Shown one piece after another: positions 52,860 through 61,814 of a stretch of 64,000 bases of DNA. Made by a program: the position numbers and the translations under genes. Numbering within the stretch: position 1 is the first letter of the stretch; every line of letters starts with the position of its first letter. The stretch is from a bacterium (GTDB lineage: Bacteria; Planctomycetota; UBA1135; UBA2386): positions 1 through 64,000 of the forward strand of contig JANSXC010000022.1 of NCBI GenBank assembly GCA_024743115.1, given 5' to 3'. The notes under the pieces are model-generated. The model saw nothing but the letters and a program-made list of their open reading frames with translations. It had not been told where the DNA came from and ran no database searches.

Positions 52860-54962
52860 TCACGACTGGTCGAGCGGCACGAGCCAGGAGACGTCCTCGA
52901 ACGGCACCTGCATCTTGACCTTGCCGTAGTCGACCGTGACCTGCTCGCGCACCTTGTCGACCTTGTGCACCTGCGCGTGGCGGTGCCAGCGCGGCAGGAA
53001 GACGCGGTCACCCTTCTTCAATCCGTGGCAGAAGCTGGTGCGGCGGCGGTGGACCTTGGCGTTCCGCAGCAATCCGTCGAGCGCCTGCTTGAGTTCGCGC
53101 GCGCGGTCGCCGTGCTTGCCCGGCGCGTTCTCGAGCGCCTGGACGTGCTCCTCCAGTGCCGCCTTGGCCGCGCGCAGCTCGTGCTCGACGACGCCATCCG
53201 CCTCTTCCTGCAGCCAGGTCTCGCGGCGGACGGCCTCGGCGAGCTTCTCTTCCAGCTCGCTCTGCTGACTCGCGACCTCCCGCGACTTGGCGGCGGTGCG
53301 CTGACGGTCGGCCTCGGCCTCTCGTCGCGCGACCTGCACCTTCTCGATCACGTTGTCGAGCTGCGGATCGCGCTTCCCGAGAAGCTTGCGGGCGCGCTGA
53401 ACGACCCGCTCGGGCATGCCGACGCGCGCGGCGATGTCGAGCGCGTGGCTGTTGCCCGGGATGCCGACCTCGAGCCGATAGAGCGGCGCGAGCGTCTTGC
53501 CATCGAACGCCATCGAGCCGTTGTCGGCACCCTGGTTCTGGTAGGCGAACTCCTTGAGCCGACCGAGGTGCGTCGTCACGACCGCGAACGCGCGAGCCCG
53601 CACGAGTTGTTCGAGCACGGCGTAGCCGAGCACGGAACCTTCTTCGGGGTCCGTGCCGGCGCCGAGCTCGTCGAGCAACACGAGCGCATTGCCCGCCGCG
53701 TGCGCCAGGCAGGTCGCGATCCGCTGCACGTGCGAACTGAACGTCGACAGGTTCTGCGAGATGCCCTGCTCGTCCCCGATGTCGGCCTTCACCGCCGCGA
53801 AGAACGGCACGCGCGCCCCGACATCCGCGGGCACGGGCACGCCGCTGATCGCCATGAGCGCGAGCAGGCCGACGGTCTTGAGCACGACCGTCTTACCGCC
53901 CGTGTTCGGTCCCGTGACGACGAGCAGATGATGCGGATCGCCGAGCGCGAGATCGAGCGGCACGACGGCCGCACCCGCCTGCTCCGAACGGCGGCCGCGA
54001 TCGTCGATCTCGAGCAACGGATGACGCGCGCCGTGGAGCCGCAGCACGGCCGTGTCGTTGCCGTCCGCAACCTCGGGAACGGTATAGCCGTCCTCGCGTA
54101 CGAGCCGGGCCTTGGCCTGCAGCAGGTCCGCGTGCGCGACGAACTCGACCGCGGTCACGACCTCGCGTTCGAGCCGCCGCAGCGCGCGCGCGGCATCGGC
54201 CAGCACGACGTTGATCTCGCGGTTCTCGGCCGCCTGCGCATCGGACAGGCGGTTGGCCATCTCGACGACGTTCTGCGGTTCGATGAACAGCGTCTGCCCC
54301 GAGCTGCTGCGATCGTGCTGCACGCCCGGCACGCGATTGCGGGAGTCCGACCGCACCTGCAACACGGGCCGACCGTGGCGCCAGGCGGCATCCGGGGCCT
54401 GCAGCGCCCGCCGCACCTGCGGATCCCCGAGCACGTGCTGCACCGCCGCATCGACGGCACCGCGCGCCTGCTGGATCTCGCGGCGAATCTCCCGCAGCCG
54501 CTGCGACGCCGAGTCCTGCACCTCGCCGCGGTCGTCGACCAGCCGATCGAGTTCGTCGACGAGATCCTGGAGATCGGCCGCGTCTCGCGCGACCGCCGCG
54601 AGCGCCTCGGGCTGCGCCAGCAGCCAGCGCCGACAGTGCTCCGCGACCCGCAGCAGGCGCTTGAGGTCCGCGAGATCCCGCGCCGCGACGACGTGTTCGC
54701 CCGCGAAAAACCCCGGCAGCCATGACCGCACCTCGATCGCGCCCGTGAGCGGCAGACCACGCCCGTGATCGAGCCGTTCGGCCAGGGTTTCGACCGCGGC
54801 GTGCCGGGCCCGCGCCGCTGCCGCATCGGGGCAGGGACCGAGGGCCTCGACCGCCGTGCGCCCGACCGGCGAACTCAGCCGCGCGGTGAGCAGGGTGCGC
54901 ACCGCCCCGAACTCGAGCGCTTCGAGATCGTAGGGCCTCGGGGTGGACGGTTCGGCGGGCAT
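52860..54962 (-). CDS. mutS2: MutS2-type ATPase without Smr nuclease domain
   Basis: 700-aa MutS2 family protein. The lever/clamp region (about 1-330) precedes the ATPase: Walker A GPNTGGKT (351-358), Walker B LVLLDELGAGTDPEEG (427-442) and the ST motif region. A long coiled-coil (about 530-630) follows, then a KOW/SH3-like domain (KKGDRVFLPRWHRHAQVHKV). The C-terminal Smr endonuclease domain present in most MutS2 proteins is absent; the protein ends LVPLDQS. MutS2 acts in suppression of recombination and in ribosome collision rescue, where Smr is involved in some lineages. It is divergent to the PLP enzyme with a 50-bp gap. Confidence 0.9.
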   Translation of the reverse strand: MPAEPSTPRPYDLEALEFGAVRTLLTARLSSPVGRTAVEALGPCPDAAAARARHAAVETLAERLDHGRGLPLTGAIEVRSWLPGFFAGEHVVAARDLADLKRLLRVAEHCRRWLLAQPEALAAVARDAADLQDLVDELDRLVDDRGEVQDSASQRLREIRREIQQARGAVDAAVQHVLGDPQVRRALQAPDAAWRHGRPVLQVRSDSRNRVPGVQHDRSSSGQTLFIEPQNVVEMANRLSDAQAAENREINVVLADAARALRRLEREVVTAVEFVAHADLLQAKARLVREDGYTVPEVADGNDTAVLRLHGARHPLLEIDDRGRRSEQAGAAVVPLDLALGDPHHLLVVTGPNTGGKTVVLKTVGLLALMAISGVPVPADVGARVPFFAAVKADIGDEQGISQNLSTFSSHVQRIATCLAHAAGNALVLLDELGAGTDPEEGSVLGYAVLEQLVRARAFAVVTTHLGRLKEFAYQNQGADNGSMAFDGKTLAPLYRLEVGIPGNSHALDIAARVGMPERVVQRARKLLGKRDPQLDNVIEKVQVARREAEADRQRTAAKSREVASQQSELEEKLAEAVRRETWLQEEADGVVEHELRAAKAALEEHVQALENAPGKHGDRARELKQALDGLLRNAKVHRRRTSFCHGLKKGDRVFLPRWHRHAQVHKVDKVREQVTVDYGKVKMQVPFEDVSWLVPLDQS

Positions 54963-55012
54963 TGTTGCGAAGCATGTTGCCGACTCGCCCGCGCTTGTAA
55001 ACTCCGCGCCCG

Positions 55013-56170
55013 ATGAAGCGCAAAAACCCCGGTTTCGGCACCCTCGCGATCCACGCCGGTCAGTCGCCCGACCCGTCCACGGGTGCGATCATGACCCCGA
55101 TCTTCCAAACCAGCACCTACGTGCAGAAGGCCCCCAACCAGACCCAGGGTTACGACTACTCGCGGTCCGGCAACCCGACGCGCTCGGCGCTCGAAGGCAA
55201 CATCGCGGGCCTCGAAGGCGCGGAATGGGGCCTCGGGTTCAGCAGCGGCATGGCGGCCATCACCTGCGTGCTGCACCTGCTCGAAGCCGGCGATCACGTC
55301 GTCGCGGGCAACGATCTCTACGGCGGCACGTTCCGCCTGCTGCGGACGGTGTTCGAGAAGTTCGGCGTCGAAACGACGTTCGTGGACCTCACGGACCTCG
55401 ACGCGTTCCAGGCCGCGCTGCAGAAGAACACGAAGCTCGTGATGCTCGAGACGCCGACCAACCCGCTGCTGCGGTGTTGTGATCTGCGCGCGATCGCGAA
55501 AATCTGCCGCCGCAAGAAGCTGCTCACGCTCGCCGACAACACGTTCGCGACGCCCTACCTGCAACGCCCGATCGACCTCGGCTGCGACCTCGTCGTGCAC
55601 TCGACGACGAAGTATCTCGGTGGCCACAGTGACGTCGTCGGCGGCATGCTCGTCGGCAACGGCGAGGAACTCCGCGCCCGCCTCGCGCACTTCCAGAACT
55701 CGTGCGGCGGCACGCCCGGGCCGATGGACAGCTTCCTCGTGCTGCGCGGCACCAAGACGCTGCACGTGCGCATGCAGCGCCACTGCGAGAGCGCGCTGAA
55801 GATCGCGAAGTGGCTCGAATCGCACAAGAAGGTCGCGCGGGTCTACTACCCTGGCCTGCCGTCGCACGAGACCTACCGCACGGCGAAGAAGCAGATGAAG
55901 CACGGCGGCGGCATGGTGTCCGTCGAACTGAAGGCGACGGTCGCGCAGGCCAAGCGCTTCTGCTCACGCCTCGAGGTGTTTGCGCTCGCCGAGAGTCTTG
56001 GCGGCGTCGAGAGCCTCGTCGACCATCCGGCATCGATGACGCACGCGTCGATCCCGAAGAAGGAACGCAAGAAGGCCGGACTCGAAGACGGCCTGATCCG
56101 CCTGTCGGTCGGCATCGAGGATCTCGACGACCTGGTCGCCGATCTCGATCAGGCGCTCAAGCGCCTGTAG
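55013..56170 (+). CDS. Cystathionine gamma-synthase/gamma-lyase family PLP enzyme
   Basis: 385-aa Cys/Met-metabolism PLP enzyme. It shows the substrate-loop YSRSGNPTRSALE, the FSSGMAA segment, DNTFATPYLQRP and the PLP Lys in HSTTKYLGGHSD. The C-terminal AESLGGVESLVDHPASMTHAS carries the Glu associated with gamma-replacement or gamma-elimination. It could act as cystathionine gamma-synthase (methionine synthesis) or gamma-lyase (reverse transsulfuration); sequence alone does not separate them, and no neighbouring methionine gene decides it. Confidence 0.9.
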   Translation: MKRKNPGFGTLAIHAGQSPDPSTGAIMTPIFQTSTYVQKAPNQTQGYDYSRSGNPTRSALEGNIAGLEGAEWGLGFSSGMAAITCVLHLLEAGDHVVAGNDLYGGTFRLLRTVFEKFGVETTFVDLTDLDAFQAALQKNTKLVMLETPTNPLLRCCDLRAIAKICRRKKLLTLADNTFATPYLQRPIDLGCDLVVHSTTKYLGGHSDVVGGMLVGNGEELRARLAHFQNSCGGTPGPMDSFLVLRGTKTLHVRMQRHCESALKIAKWLESHKKVARVYYPGLPSHETYRTAKKQMKHGGGMVSVELKATVAQAKRFCSRLEVFALAESLGGVESLVDHPASMTHASIPKKERKKAGLEDGLIRLSVGIEDLDDLVADLDQALKRL

Positions 56171-56292
56171 CGTGGCCCGCTAGACGCGAGGCCCTGCAGG
56201 TCCGCTGCGCGACCCGCCGTTTGTTTCCCACGATCGGCCGACTGTCGGCCTCGCCGTCGCTCTCCCGAACTCTCGCGAGCGTTCGGCGCGCG

Positions 56293-56685
56293 TTACGCGC
56301 TGCCCTGCGCCTCGCCGGCAGCGGGCGGATCCGTGACGGGCTTGCTCAAGCGCGGCGCGGGCGCGTCGTCATCATCATCGAGCGTGATGTTGCCGACGTC
56401 CTCACCGGAGACGCGCTTGCGCATGAGGCGCCCGACCTTGAATTTCACGATGCGCTTCGCGGGCACCGGGACCTTCTCGAGCGTGCGCGGGTTCTGTGCC
56501 AGTCGGGCCGCCCGTTCGCGCGACTCGAATACACCGAACTCACGGAACTCCAACCGGTTGCCGGCCGCGAGTTCCTCGATGATCGAGTTGAGAAAGGACT
56601 GGATCACGTCCTTCGCGACCACCTTGGTCACGCCGGTCTTGTCCGCGATGCGGTGAACCAGTTCCTTCTTGGTTATCGTTTTCAA
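56293..56685 (-). CDS. HU-family DNA-binding protein with acidic tail
   Basis: 130-aa nucleoid protein. The HU/IHF fold is clear: MKTITKKELVHRIADKTGV, the LEFREFGVFESRERAAR turn and the beta-arm with NPRTLEKVPVPAKRIVKF. It lacks the common DNA-intercalating NPxTG form (here NPRT). A 30-residue tail (LDDDDDAPAPRL...) is acidic then proline-rich. The start is TTG at 56685 with a strong GGAGG 5-6 nt upstream, which decides it. It is convergent with the PLP enzyme gene. Confidence 0.92.
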   Translation of the reverse strand: MKTITKKELVHRIADKTGVTKVVAKDVIQSFLNSIIEELAAGNRLEFREFGVFESRERAARLAQNPRTLEKVPVPAKRIVKFKVGRLMRKRVSGEDVGNITLDDDDDAPAPRLSKPVTDPPAAGEAQGSA

Positions 56686-56794
56686 CGTATCCTCCGAGGC
56701 TCCGATGGCCGCCCGGCGGGGAGACGAGGCGCGGATTCCGGTCCGCTGACCGCCTGGGGCTCCAAAGCAACAAGTAGCTACCGACTATACCTTT

Positions 56795-57541
56795 GTGGAG
56801 ACTGTGTCGACAAGCATCCCCACCCAATTGGCGCAAGTTCGCGGCGAACCGCAATCGGGGTCGGGCTTCGGCCTGACGAATGGCCCGAACCCCCTTGGCA
56901 GCAGGGATTTCGGTGAGATCGTAACGGATCGACGGAGCTCGTGGGTGCGTAAAGTCCGCTCCGAGGCCGGTGAACTACACGTAAAAACTTACGATTACCC
57001 GACTTGGAGGGACCGCTGGCGGGGCGCGCTGCGGTTCACGGGACCCGGCCGCGCCTCCCGGGCGACCCGCGAGTTCGACGCGCTCCAGTGGCTCCGAGCC
57101 CACCTCAACGAGGGCGTCGAACCCGTCGGAGTGTGGGAAAACCGTCGGGCAGGATTCCTCACCCGCGCCGTGTTGATCACCCACACGTTCCCCGGCCGCG
57201 CACTCGACGAACTGCTGGCCGAGACCGAGCAACGCACCGACCTCGCGATCGCGCTCGGCCATTTCGTCGGCCGGCTACACGCCCACGGCTTTCGCGACGG
57301 CAACCTCGACCTCCGCAACCTGCTCGCCGGCCCCGACAAGGCGCGCGGCAGCTGGCAGATCTGCAAGATCGACTCGCCGCGTTACCACGTCACCGCGCCC
57401 GGCCGACGCAGCGACACCGCGATCACGCGCGACTGGGACCGACTGCGACCGCAACTCGAACCGTTCGGCATCGTTCGTGCGGTGCTGCAGGCGGCCGGTG
57501 CCGCGCATGATGACTACACGCGAGAGCACCGCAGCCAATAG
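56795..57541 (+). CDS. WaaP/Kdo-kinase-like protein (lipopolysaccharide kinase family)
   Basis: About 248 aa. The open frame begins with GTG at 56795; no good Shine-Dalgarno is seen, so the first 30 residues are doubtful. A protein-kinase-like fold of the LPS-core kinase (RfaP/WaaP/InaA) type is suggested by VKTYDYPTWRDR (Lys loop), FDALQWLRAHL, and HAHGFRDGNLDLRNLL in the catalytic-loop position, followed by KIDSPRY in the DFG-like position. In the usual H-x-D-L-x-x-x-N alignment the catalytic Asp is replaced by Asn (GNLDLRN). It may phosphorylate an envelope glycolipid or be inactive. Confidence 0.7.
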   Translation: METVSTSIPTQLAQVRGEPQSGSGFGLTNGPNPLGSRDFGEIVTDRRSSWVRKVRSEAGELHVKTYDYPTWRDRWRGALRFTGPGRASRATREFDALQWLRAHLNEGVEPVGVWENRRAGFLTRAVLITHTFPGRALDELLAETEQRTDLAIALGHFVGRLHAHGFRDGNLDLRNLLAGPDKARGSWQICKIDSPRYHVTAPGRRSDTAITRDWDRLRPQLEPFGIVRAVLQAAGAAHDDYTREHRSQ

Positions 57542-57603
57542 CGTGATGGGCCAGCCCCAAGGCGGCCTGCTTCATCCCGATCGGCGCGACGTGGATGGCG
57601 GTG

Positions 57604-57626
57604 ATCGCCCATAGCGCCAGGGCGAT
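57604..57626. terminator. Hairpin between two convergent genes
   Basis: ATCGCCC (57604-57610) and GGGCGAT (57620-57626) form a perfect 7-bp stem with a 9-nt loop in the 137-bp gap between the WaaP-like gene and the TPR lipoprotein gene. There is no T run. It may stop transcription from both sides. Confidence 0.35.
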
Positions 57627-57678
57627 GGCAACGCCTCGGGCCACAAACACCGATCGGGGAACGTCGCCAGCGCCGCGA

Positions 57679-58782
57679 CTACCCGCCCGCCAGCCGCAGG
57701 TCGTCGACCGTCACCGGCGTCGTCGGGGCGGCCCCGAGCAGCTCGTCGATCACTCCGAGTCGATACGGCACCGCGAGCGACCGCTCGAACGCTTCGTGGC
57801 CGTCCGCGGCTTCACCGAGCGCCAGGAAGTAGCGGAACGCCGCGCGCGCCTTCGGCCACCACTGCCGGCGCTCCTGATCGGAGTCGTTCTGCGGCATCGC
57901 GTCGTAGTAGATGAGTCCGATGTTGAGCGCGGCGCGCGCCGCACGCGGATCGAGGTCGAGCACGGCGAGGTAGTTCGACAGCGCCTCGCGCGGCCGGAAC
58001 GCGCGCCACAGCGCCGCCGCGCGATGCATGCGCAGGTCGAGATCGTTCTCGAACTTCGCATCGAGGCGCGCGAGCAGTTCGAGGGCCCGATCGATCCGCA
58101 CGAGGCGATAGATCAGCATCGACGCGTATTCGCGCATCGCGACGTAATCGTCCGGCACGTGCTCGAAGTAGCGCTCGTAGTCGAGTGCGGCCTCGGGCAG
58201 CCGACCGAGATCGGCAAGCGCCTGCGCGCGTTCGAGCGCGGCTTCGTGCAGGCCCGGATCGTTGACGTAGGCCGTCGCGAACGCATCGACCGCGGCCTGC
58301 AGCTGACCCTGCCCGCGGCGGACGCGCCCCAGCGAGAGCCACGCCCAGCCGAACGAACGATCCCCCTCGAGGATCTGCTGCAGCGCCTGCCCGCGCGCGT
58401 AGGACGTGTCCGCGAGCCGCGCGCGCACGTAGGGGCCGACCGGCGAATCGCTCTCGGGTAGCTCGTAGCGGTAGTATCGCCGCATCTCGGCCTCGCTCTC
58501 CCCGCCGATCGCCATGCTCGCGTCCTGATACGCGAGGTGGGCCCGCACGAGATCGGGGCTCTCGCGCACGATGCGGCTCAGCAGCGGCCACGCGATCTCG
58601 TGCTCCCCCACCGCCGCCGCCTCCCGCGCGGTCTGCCAGTCCGCCGCCACGGTCGGCGCGGGCTCGGAGTAGCGCCGCGGATCCTGCGCGTTCCGCGGCC
58701 GCACCGGGCCGGTCACGCACGCGGTCACGCAGAACGCGACGGCCATCAGCGCCACGCTGGCACCGACCCGGGATCGGCTCAC
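57679..58782 (-). CDS. TPR-repeat lipoprotein
   Basis: About 367 aa. The GTG at 58782 is chosen: GGAGGG lies 8 nt upstream and it leads directly into a signal peptide with lipobox CVTAC. The rest is helical and contains several tetratricopeptide repeats (e.g. FGWAWLSLGRVRRGQGQLQA, HEAALERAQALADLGRLPEA, ALSNYLAVLDLDPRAARAAL). It begins 1 bp after the stop of the upstream lipoprotein gene, so the two form an operon. An envelope scaffold role is likely; partners are unknown. Confidence 0.85.
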   Translation of the reverse strand: MSRSRVGASVALMAVAFCVTACVTGPVRPRNAQDPRRYSEPAPTVAADWQTAREAAAVGEHEIAWPLLSRIVRESPDLVRAHLAYQDASMAIGGESEAEMRRYYRYELPESDSPVGPYVRARLADTSYARGQALQQILEGDRSFGWAWLSLGRVRRGQGQLQAAVDAFATAYVNDPGLHEAALERAQALADLGRLPEAALDYERYFEHVPDDYVAMREYASMLIYRLVRIDRALELLARLDAKFENDLDLRMHRAAALWRAFRPREALSNYLAVLDLDPRAARAALNIGLIYYDAMPQNDSDQERRQWWPKARAAFRYFLALGEAADGHEAFERSLAVPYRLGVIDELLGAAPTTPVTVDDLRLAGG

Positions 58783-58783
58783 C

Positions 58784-59404
58784 TCACGACCCTCCGAGCA
58801 CACCGTCCGCGATGACGAACTCGCGCACCGCCCGCGGCCGCCCGCGCGCCTCCTGCACGACGACGCGTTCACCCGAGGCGGTCGCCTTGAGCGTCATCGC
58901 GTGCGTGCGCTGGTGGATCCGCAGCCGTACCTCGTGCGTGACGGAGAACGTCGTGCGCGGGCCGAGTTTGATGCCCGTCGGGGTGTATTCGGGCAACTCG
59001 CCGACCGCGATCGTCATCGCGCCGCGCGAGAGCCCCATCCGGTTGGTCCAGATCTTGTCGATGTAGCTGCCGTCTTGCGCCTGCTCGTGCCGCATCTCGT
59101 GCACCCGGGGATCGACCGCGGGCTGCCCGACGAACTGGTTGAAGTTGCCCGTCATCTCGATCAGCAGCTCGTTGCAGCGCACCGTCTTGTTGACCAGGAA
59201 CGGCTGCAGCAGCGCCTTCTCCGTCTGCTCGACGTCCTCGGGCGCCACGGGTCCGCTGGCGCAGCCCGCCGCGACGAGCCCAACGAGCAGCGCCGCCGTG
59301 GCTGCCCCTGGCAGGCGGCACCAGCGAGTACGGAACCGCGACGAACCGCCCCCGTAACAGTGGGACGGCGACGCGACGAACCGGCGTTTCGACCTCTCGT
59401 GCAT
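58784..59404 (-). CDS. Lipoprotein of unknown function
   Basis: 206 aa. The ATG at 59404 gives a long basic n-region, then a hydrophobic segment with lipobox VAAGC at about residue 48. The mature part contains a conserved-looking CNELLIEMTGNFNQFVG and an EVRLRIHQRTHAMTLKATAS beta region. I do not recognise the family. It is translated immediately before the TPR lipoprotein (1 bp apart) and is divergent from the W-P-F-repeat/Mla operon across 137 bp, so a shared envelope theme is plausible. Confidence 0.75.
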   Translation of the reverse strand: MHERSKRRFVASPSHCYGGGSSRFRTRWCRLPGAATAALLVGLVAAGCASGPVAPEDVEQTEKALLQPFLVNKTVRCNELLIEMTGNFNQFVGQPAVDPRVHEMRHEQAQDGSYIDKIWTNRMGLSRGAMTIAVGELPEYTPTGIKLGPRTTFSVTHEVRLRIHQRTHAMTLKATASGERVVVQEARGRPRAVREFVIADGVLGGS

Positions 59405-59541
59405 GGCTCCGGAGTCTACGTGGCGGACCCGCGCCCCGCGAATTCGATCACAACGGTGCCCGCCGGAATGCGCTGGGTCTCCCCGCATTCCGGTTTCCCA
59501 ACTCGACGCCAGTTGCCCCGACAGTATCTTCCGACTCCTCC

Positions 59542-61020
59542 ATGGCGCGCCCGAGCCGCACTCTGAGAAACGTGATGACGGTCGCGGCGCTGCTGCTGCT
59601 GACGTCGTGCTCGCTGATGCCCCGCGAGCTCAACCTGACGCCGCTGTGGTTCCACCGGCTCGACGAGGACGGCGAGCTCCTGGAGTGTGACTTCCTGTGG
59701 CCCATCGTCCACTACGAGCAAACGCCCCAGGGCGGCGACGACTTCCGCATTCGGCCGCTCTACCGCCGCTTCACCGAGCCCGAGGAGCAGAACGTCGGCG
59801 AAGGTGACGCGGTCGAGCACCAGTTCCTCGTGCCGTTCGGCCGCGTCCGCACCGACGCCGGCGAGACCTCCCACCGGCTGTTCCCGCTCTGGAGCTGGCG
59901 CGCGCACCGCAACGAGGTCGGCGAGCGCGACGTCGATTGGTATTTCCTGTTCCCGATCTTCTGGGGCGGCAGCAGCGCGGACGGCCGCGAGGACTACTTC
60001 GCGATCTTCCCGCTCTACGCCGACATCCCGCAGTTTTTGACCTGGGACCGGTTCCTCGCGATCCTGTTCCCGCTCTACCTGCGACTCGACAAAGAAGGTC
60101 ACCGCCACCACATGTTCCTCTGGCCGTTCATCGGCACGAGCTCGTGCGCGGAGAACGGCCACCAGCGGTTCCACTTCTACCCGTTCTACGGCCACGACAT
60201 CGATCCGGGCATCCACGATCGGCGCTTCCTGCTGTGGCCGTTCATCAGCTGGAGCACCGAGAACATGGACACGGACGCGCCCGTGTCCAGCTTCTGGATC
60301 TGGCCGTTCGCCGCCTGGCGCAACGGCCGCACGGTCGGTGGCTGGAGCGTGCTGTGGCCGTTCTTCTCGCACGTCTGGAAGGAGAATCACTTCACGTCGC
60401 TGCACCTGTTCTGGCCGCTGTTCCACTACTACTGGAACCGCGCGCAGGACGACGTCACGACGTGGTGGTTCTGGCCGTTCTTCTCGCGCACCAAGAGCAC
60501 GGATCAGGATGCCTGGACCGCGCTCTGGCCGCTGATCTGGTGGCGGCGCTACGACGACCCCGACGGTGTGACGGAGCAGCAGTGGGTGTTGCCGTTCTTC
60601 TGGCACATCAACATGGCGAACAACGACGGGTCCGGCGAGGATCACACCAAGGTCTGGCCCTTGTGGCACCGCACCGTGTACACCGACACGGCAGGCAAGA
60701 CCGTAATGGGCGAATCGACGTTGCTGTCCCCGCTGCCGGTCCGCGGCAGCAGCGCGGCCGGGCTCGCAGAGACCTACGGGTTCCTCTGGGAGCTCGCGGC
60801 CTGGCGGCAGCGTGGCCCCGACGATCACGCGATCGACGTGCTCGGTCGGGTCTACACCGAGCGCGTACGCAACGGCAGCAAGACGAGCAGCGTACCCTTC
60901 CTGTTCAACTACGAGCGCGATTCGAACGGCGAACGCACGCTGCGCCTGTTCCAGTTCCTGCCGATCTCGCTCGGTACCGCGAGTGCCGAGGCCGAACCGG
61001 AAGGGAGCGACCCCGAGTGA
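59542..61020 (+). CDS. W-P-F/L repeat lipoprotein in the Mla operon
   Basis: 492-aa predicted lipoprotein (lipobox LLTSC). From residue about 30 to 390 it is built of some 17 short repeats with a core [F/L/I]-x-[W/F]-P-[L/F/I]-[F/Y/W], such as FLWPIV, LFPLWSW, FLFPIFWG, AIFPLYAD, FLWPFIG, LLWPFISW, VLWPFFSH and WFWPFFSR, spaced mostly 17-30 aa. Tryptophan content is exceptional. No known domain is recognised; a repeated beta structure (propeller or barrel) is inferred. The stop overlaps the GTG of mlaE (GTGA), followed by coupled mlaF and closely spaced mlaD, so it is probably an accessory part of this lipid transporter. Confidence 0.85.
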   Translation: MARPSRTLRNVMTVAALLLLTSCSLMPRELNLTPLWFHRLDEDGELLECDFLWPIVHYEQTPQGGDDFRIRPLYRRFTEPEEQNVGEGDAVEHQFLVPFGRVRTDAGETSHRLFPLWSWRAHRNEVGERDVDWYFLFPIFWGGSSADGREDYFAIFPLYADIPQFLTWDRFLAILFPLYLRLDKEGHRHHMFLWPFIGTSSCAENGHQRFHFYPFYGHDIDPGIHDRRFLLWPFISWSTENMDTDAPVSSFWIWPFAAWRNGRTVGGWSVLWPFFSHVWKENHFTSLHLFWPLFHYYWNRAQDDVTTWWFWPFFSRTKSTDQDAWTALWPLIWWRRYDDPDGVTEQQWVLPFFWHINMANNDGSGEDHTKVWPLWHRTVYTDTAGKTVMGESTLLSPLPVRGSSAAGLAETYGFLWELAAWRQRGPDDHAIDVLGRVYTERVRNGSKTSSVPFLFNYERDSNGERTLRLFQFLPISLGTASAEAEPEGSDPE

Positions 61021-61814
61021 ACCCTCTGGCTGCCGTCGGCAAGAGCCTGACGTCGCGCGTCGACGGCGCAGGCTACGTCTTCGATCTGCTGCTGCGCACG
61101 TTCCTGCAGCTGACGTTCCTACCACGCCGACTGCGCTTCCTGCTCGACGTCGGTTTCAACGCGGGCGTACGCTCGCTGCCGGTCACGATGATCGTCGCGG
61201 CGTTCGCGGGTGCGATCCTGGCGATGCAGACCGGCATCGAGCTCAAGCGCTTCGGCGACACCGCGATCCTCGGCACGATCACCTCGCTGTCGATGTGCCG
61301 CGAGATGGGGCCGTTCATCACCGCGGTGATCCTCGCCGCCACGGTCGGCTCGGCGATGGCCGCCGAGATCGGCACGATGAAGGTCAGCGACGAAATCGCC
61401 GCGCTCGAGGTGATGTCCGTCGACCCGGTCAACTACCTCGTGATGCCGCGCGTCATCGCGCTCGCGTTGATGTGCCCGACGCTGACCGTGCTCAGCAACC
61501 TGATCGGCATCTACGGCGGCAGCATCATCGCGGAACAGAATCTCGGCGTGAGCTCCGTGCTGTTTTGGAGCAGCGCGCGCGAAGCCCTGACCTCGTCGGG
61601 CACGCTGCTGCCCAAGGAGGTCTACGTCGGACTCTTCAAGGCACTCGTGTTCGGCATCGTCATCGCGACCGTGAGCTGCGCCGCCGGGCTGCGCGCGAGC
61701 GGCGGCGCACTCGGCGTCGGCCTCGCGGTGCAGACCGCGGTCCGCAACTCCGTGATCCTCGTGATCATCCTGGGTTTCATCATCACCTGGTTCTTCTACT
61801 TCCTCGCCGGATGA
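61017..61814 (+). CDS. mlaE: ABC transporter permease MlaE
   Basis: 265-aa inner-membrane permease of an MCE/Mla lipid transporter. The start is GTG, overlapping the previous stop as GTGA, with GGGAG upstream. MlaE features: an N-terminal amphipathic helix, several hydrophobic helices, the SLSMCREMGPFITAVILAA motif and the GSAMAAEIGTMKVSDEIAAL coupling region. It overlaps mlaF by ATGA. It moves phospholipids between the membranes together with MlaF and MlaD. Confidence 0.94.
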   Translation: MNPLAAVGKSLTSRVDGAGYVFDLLLRTFLQLTFLPRRLRFLLDVGFNAGVRSLPVTMIVAAFAGAILAMQTGIELKRFGDTAILGTITSLSMCREMGPFITAVILAATVGSAMAAEIGTMKVSDEIAALEVMSVDPVNYLVMPRVIALALMCPTLTVLSNLIGIYGGSIIAEQNLGVSSVLFWSSAREALTSSGTLLPKEVYVGLFKALVFGIVIATVSCAAGLRASGGALGVGLAVQTAVRNSVILVIILGFIITWFFYFLAG

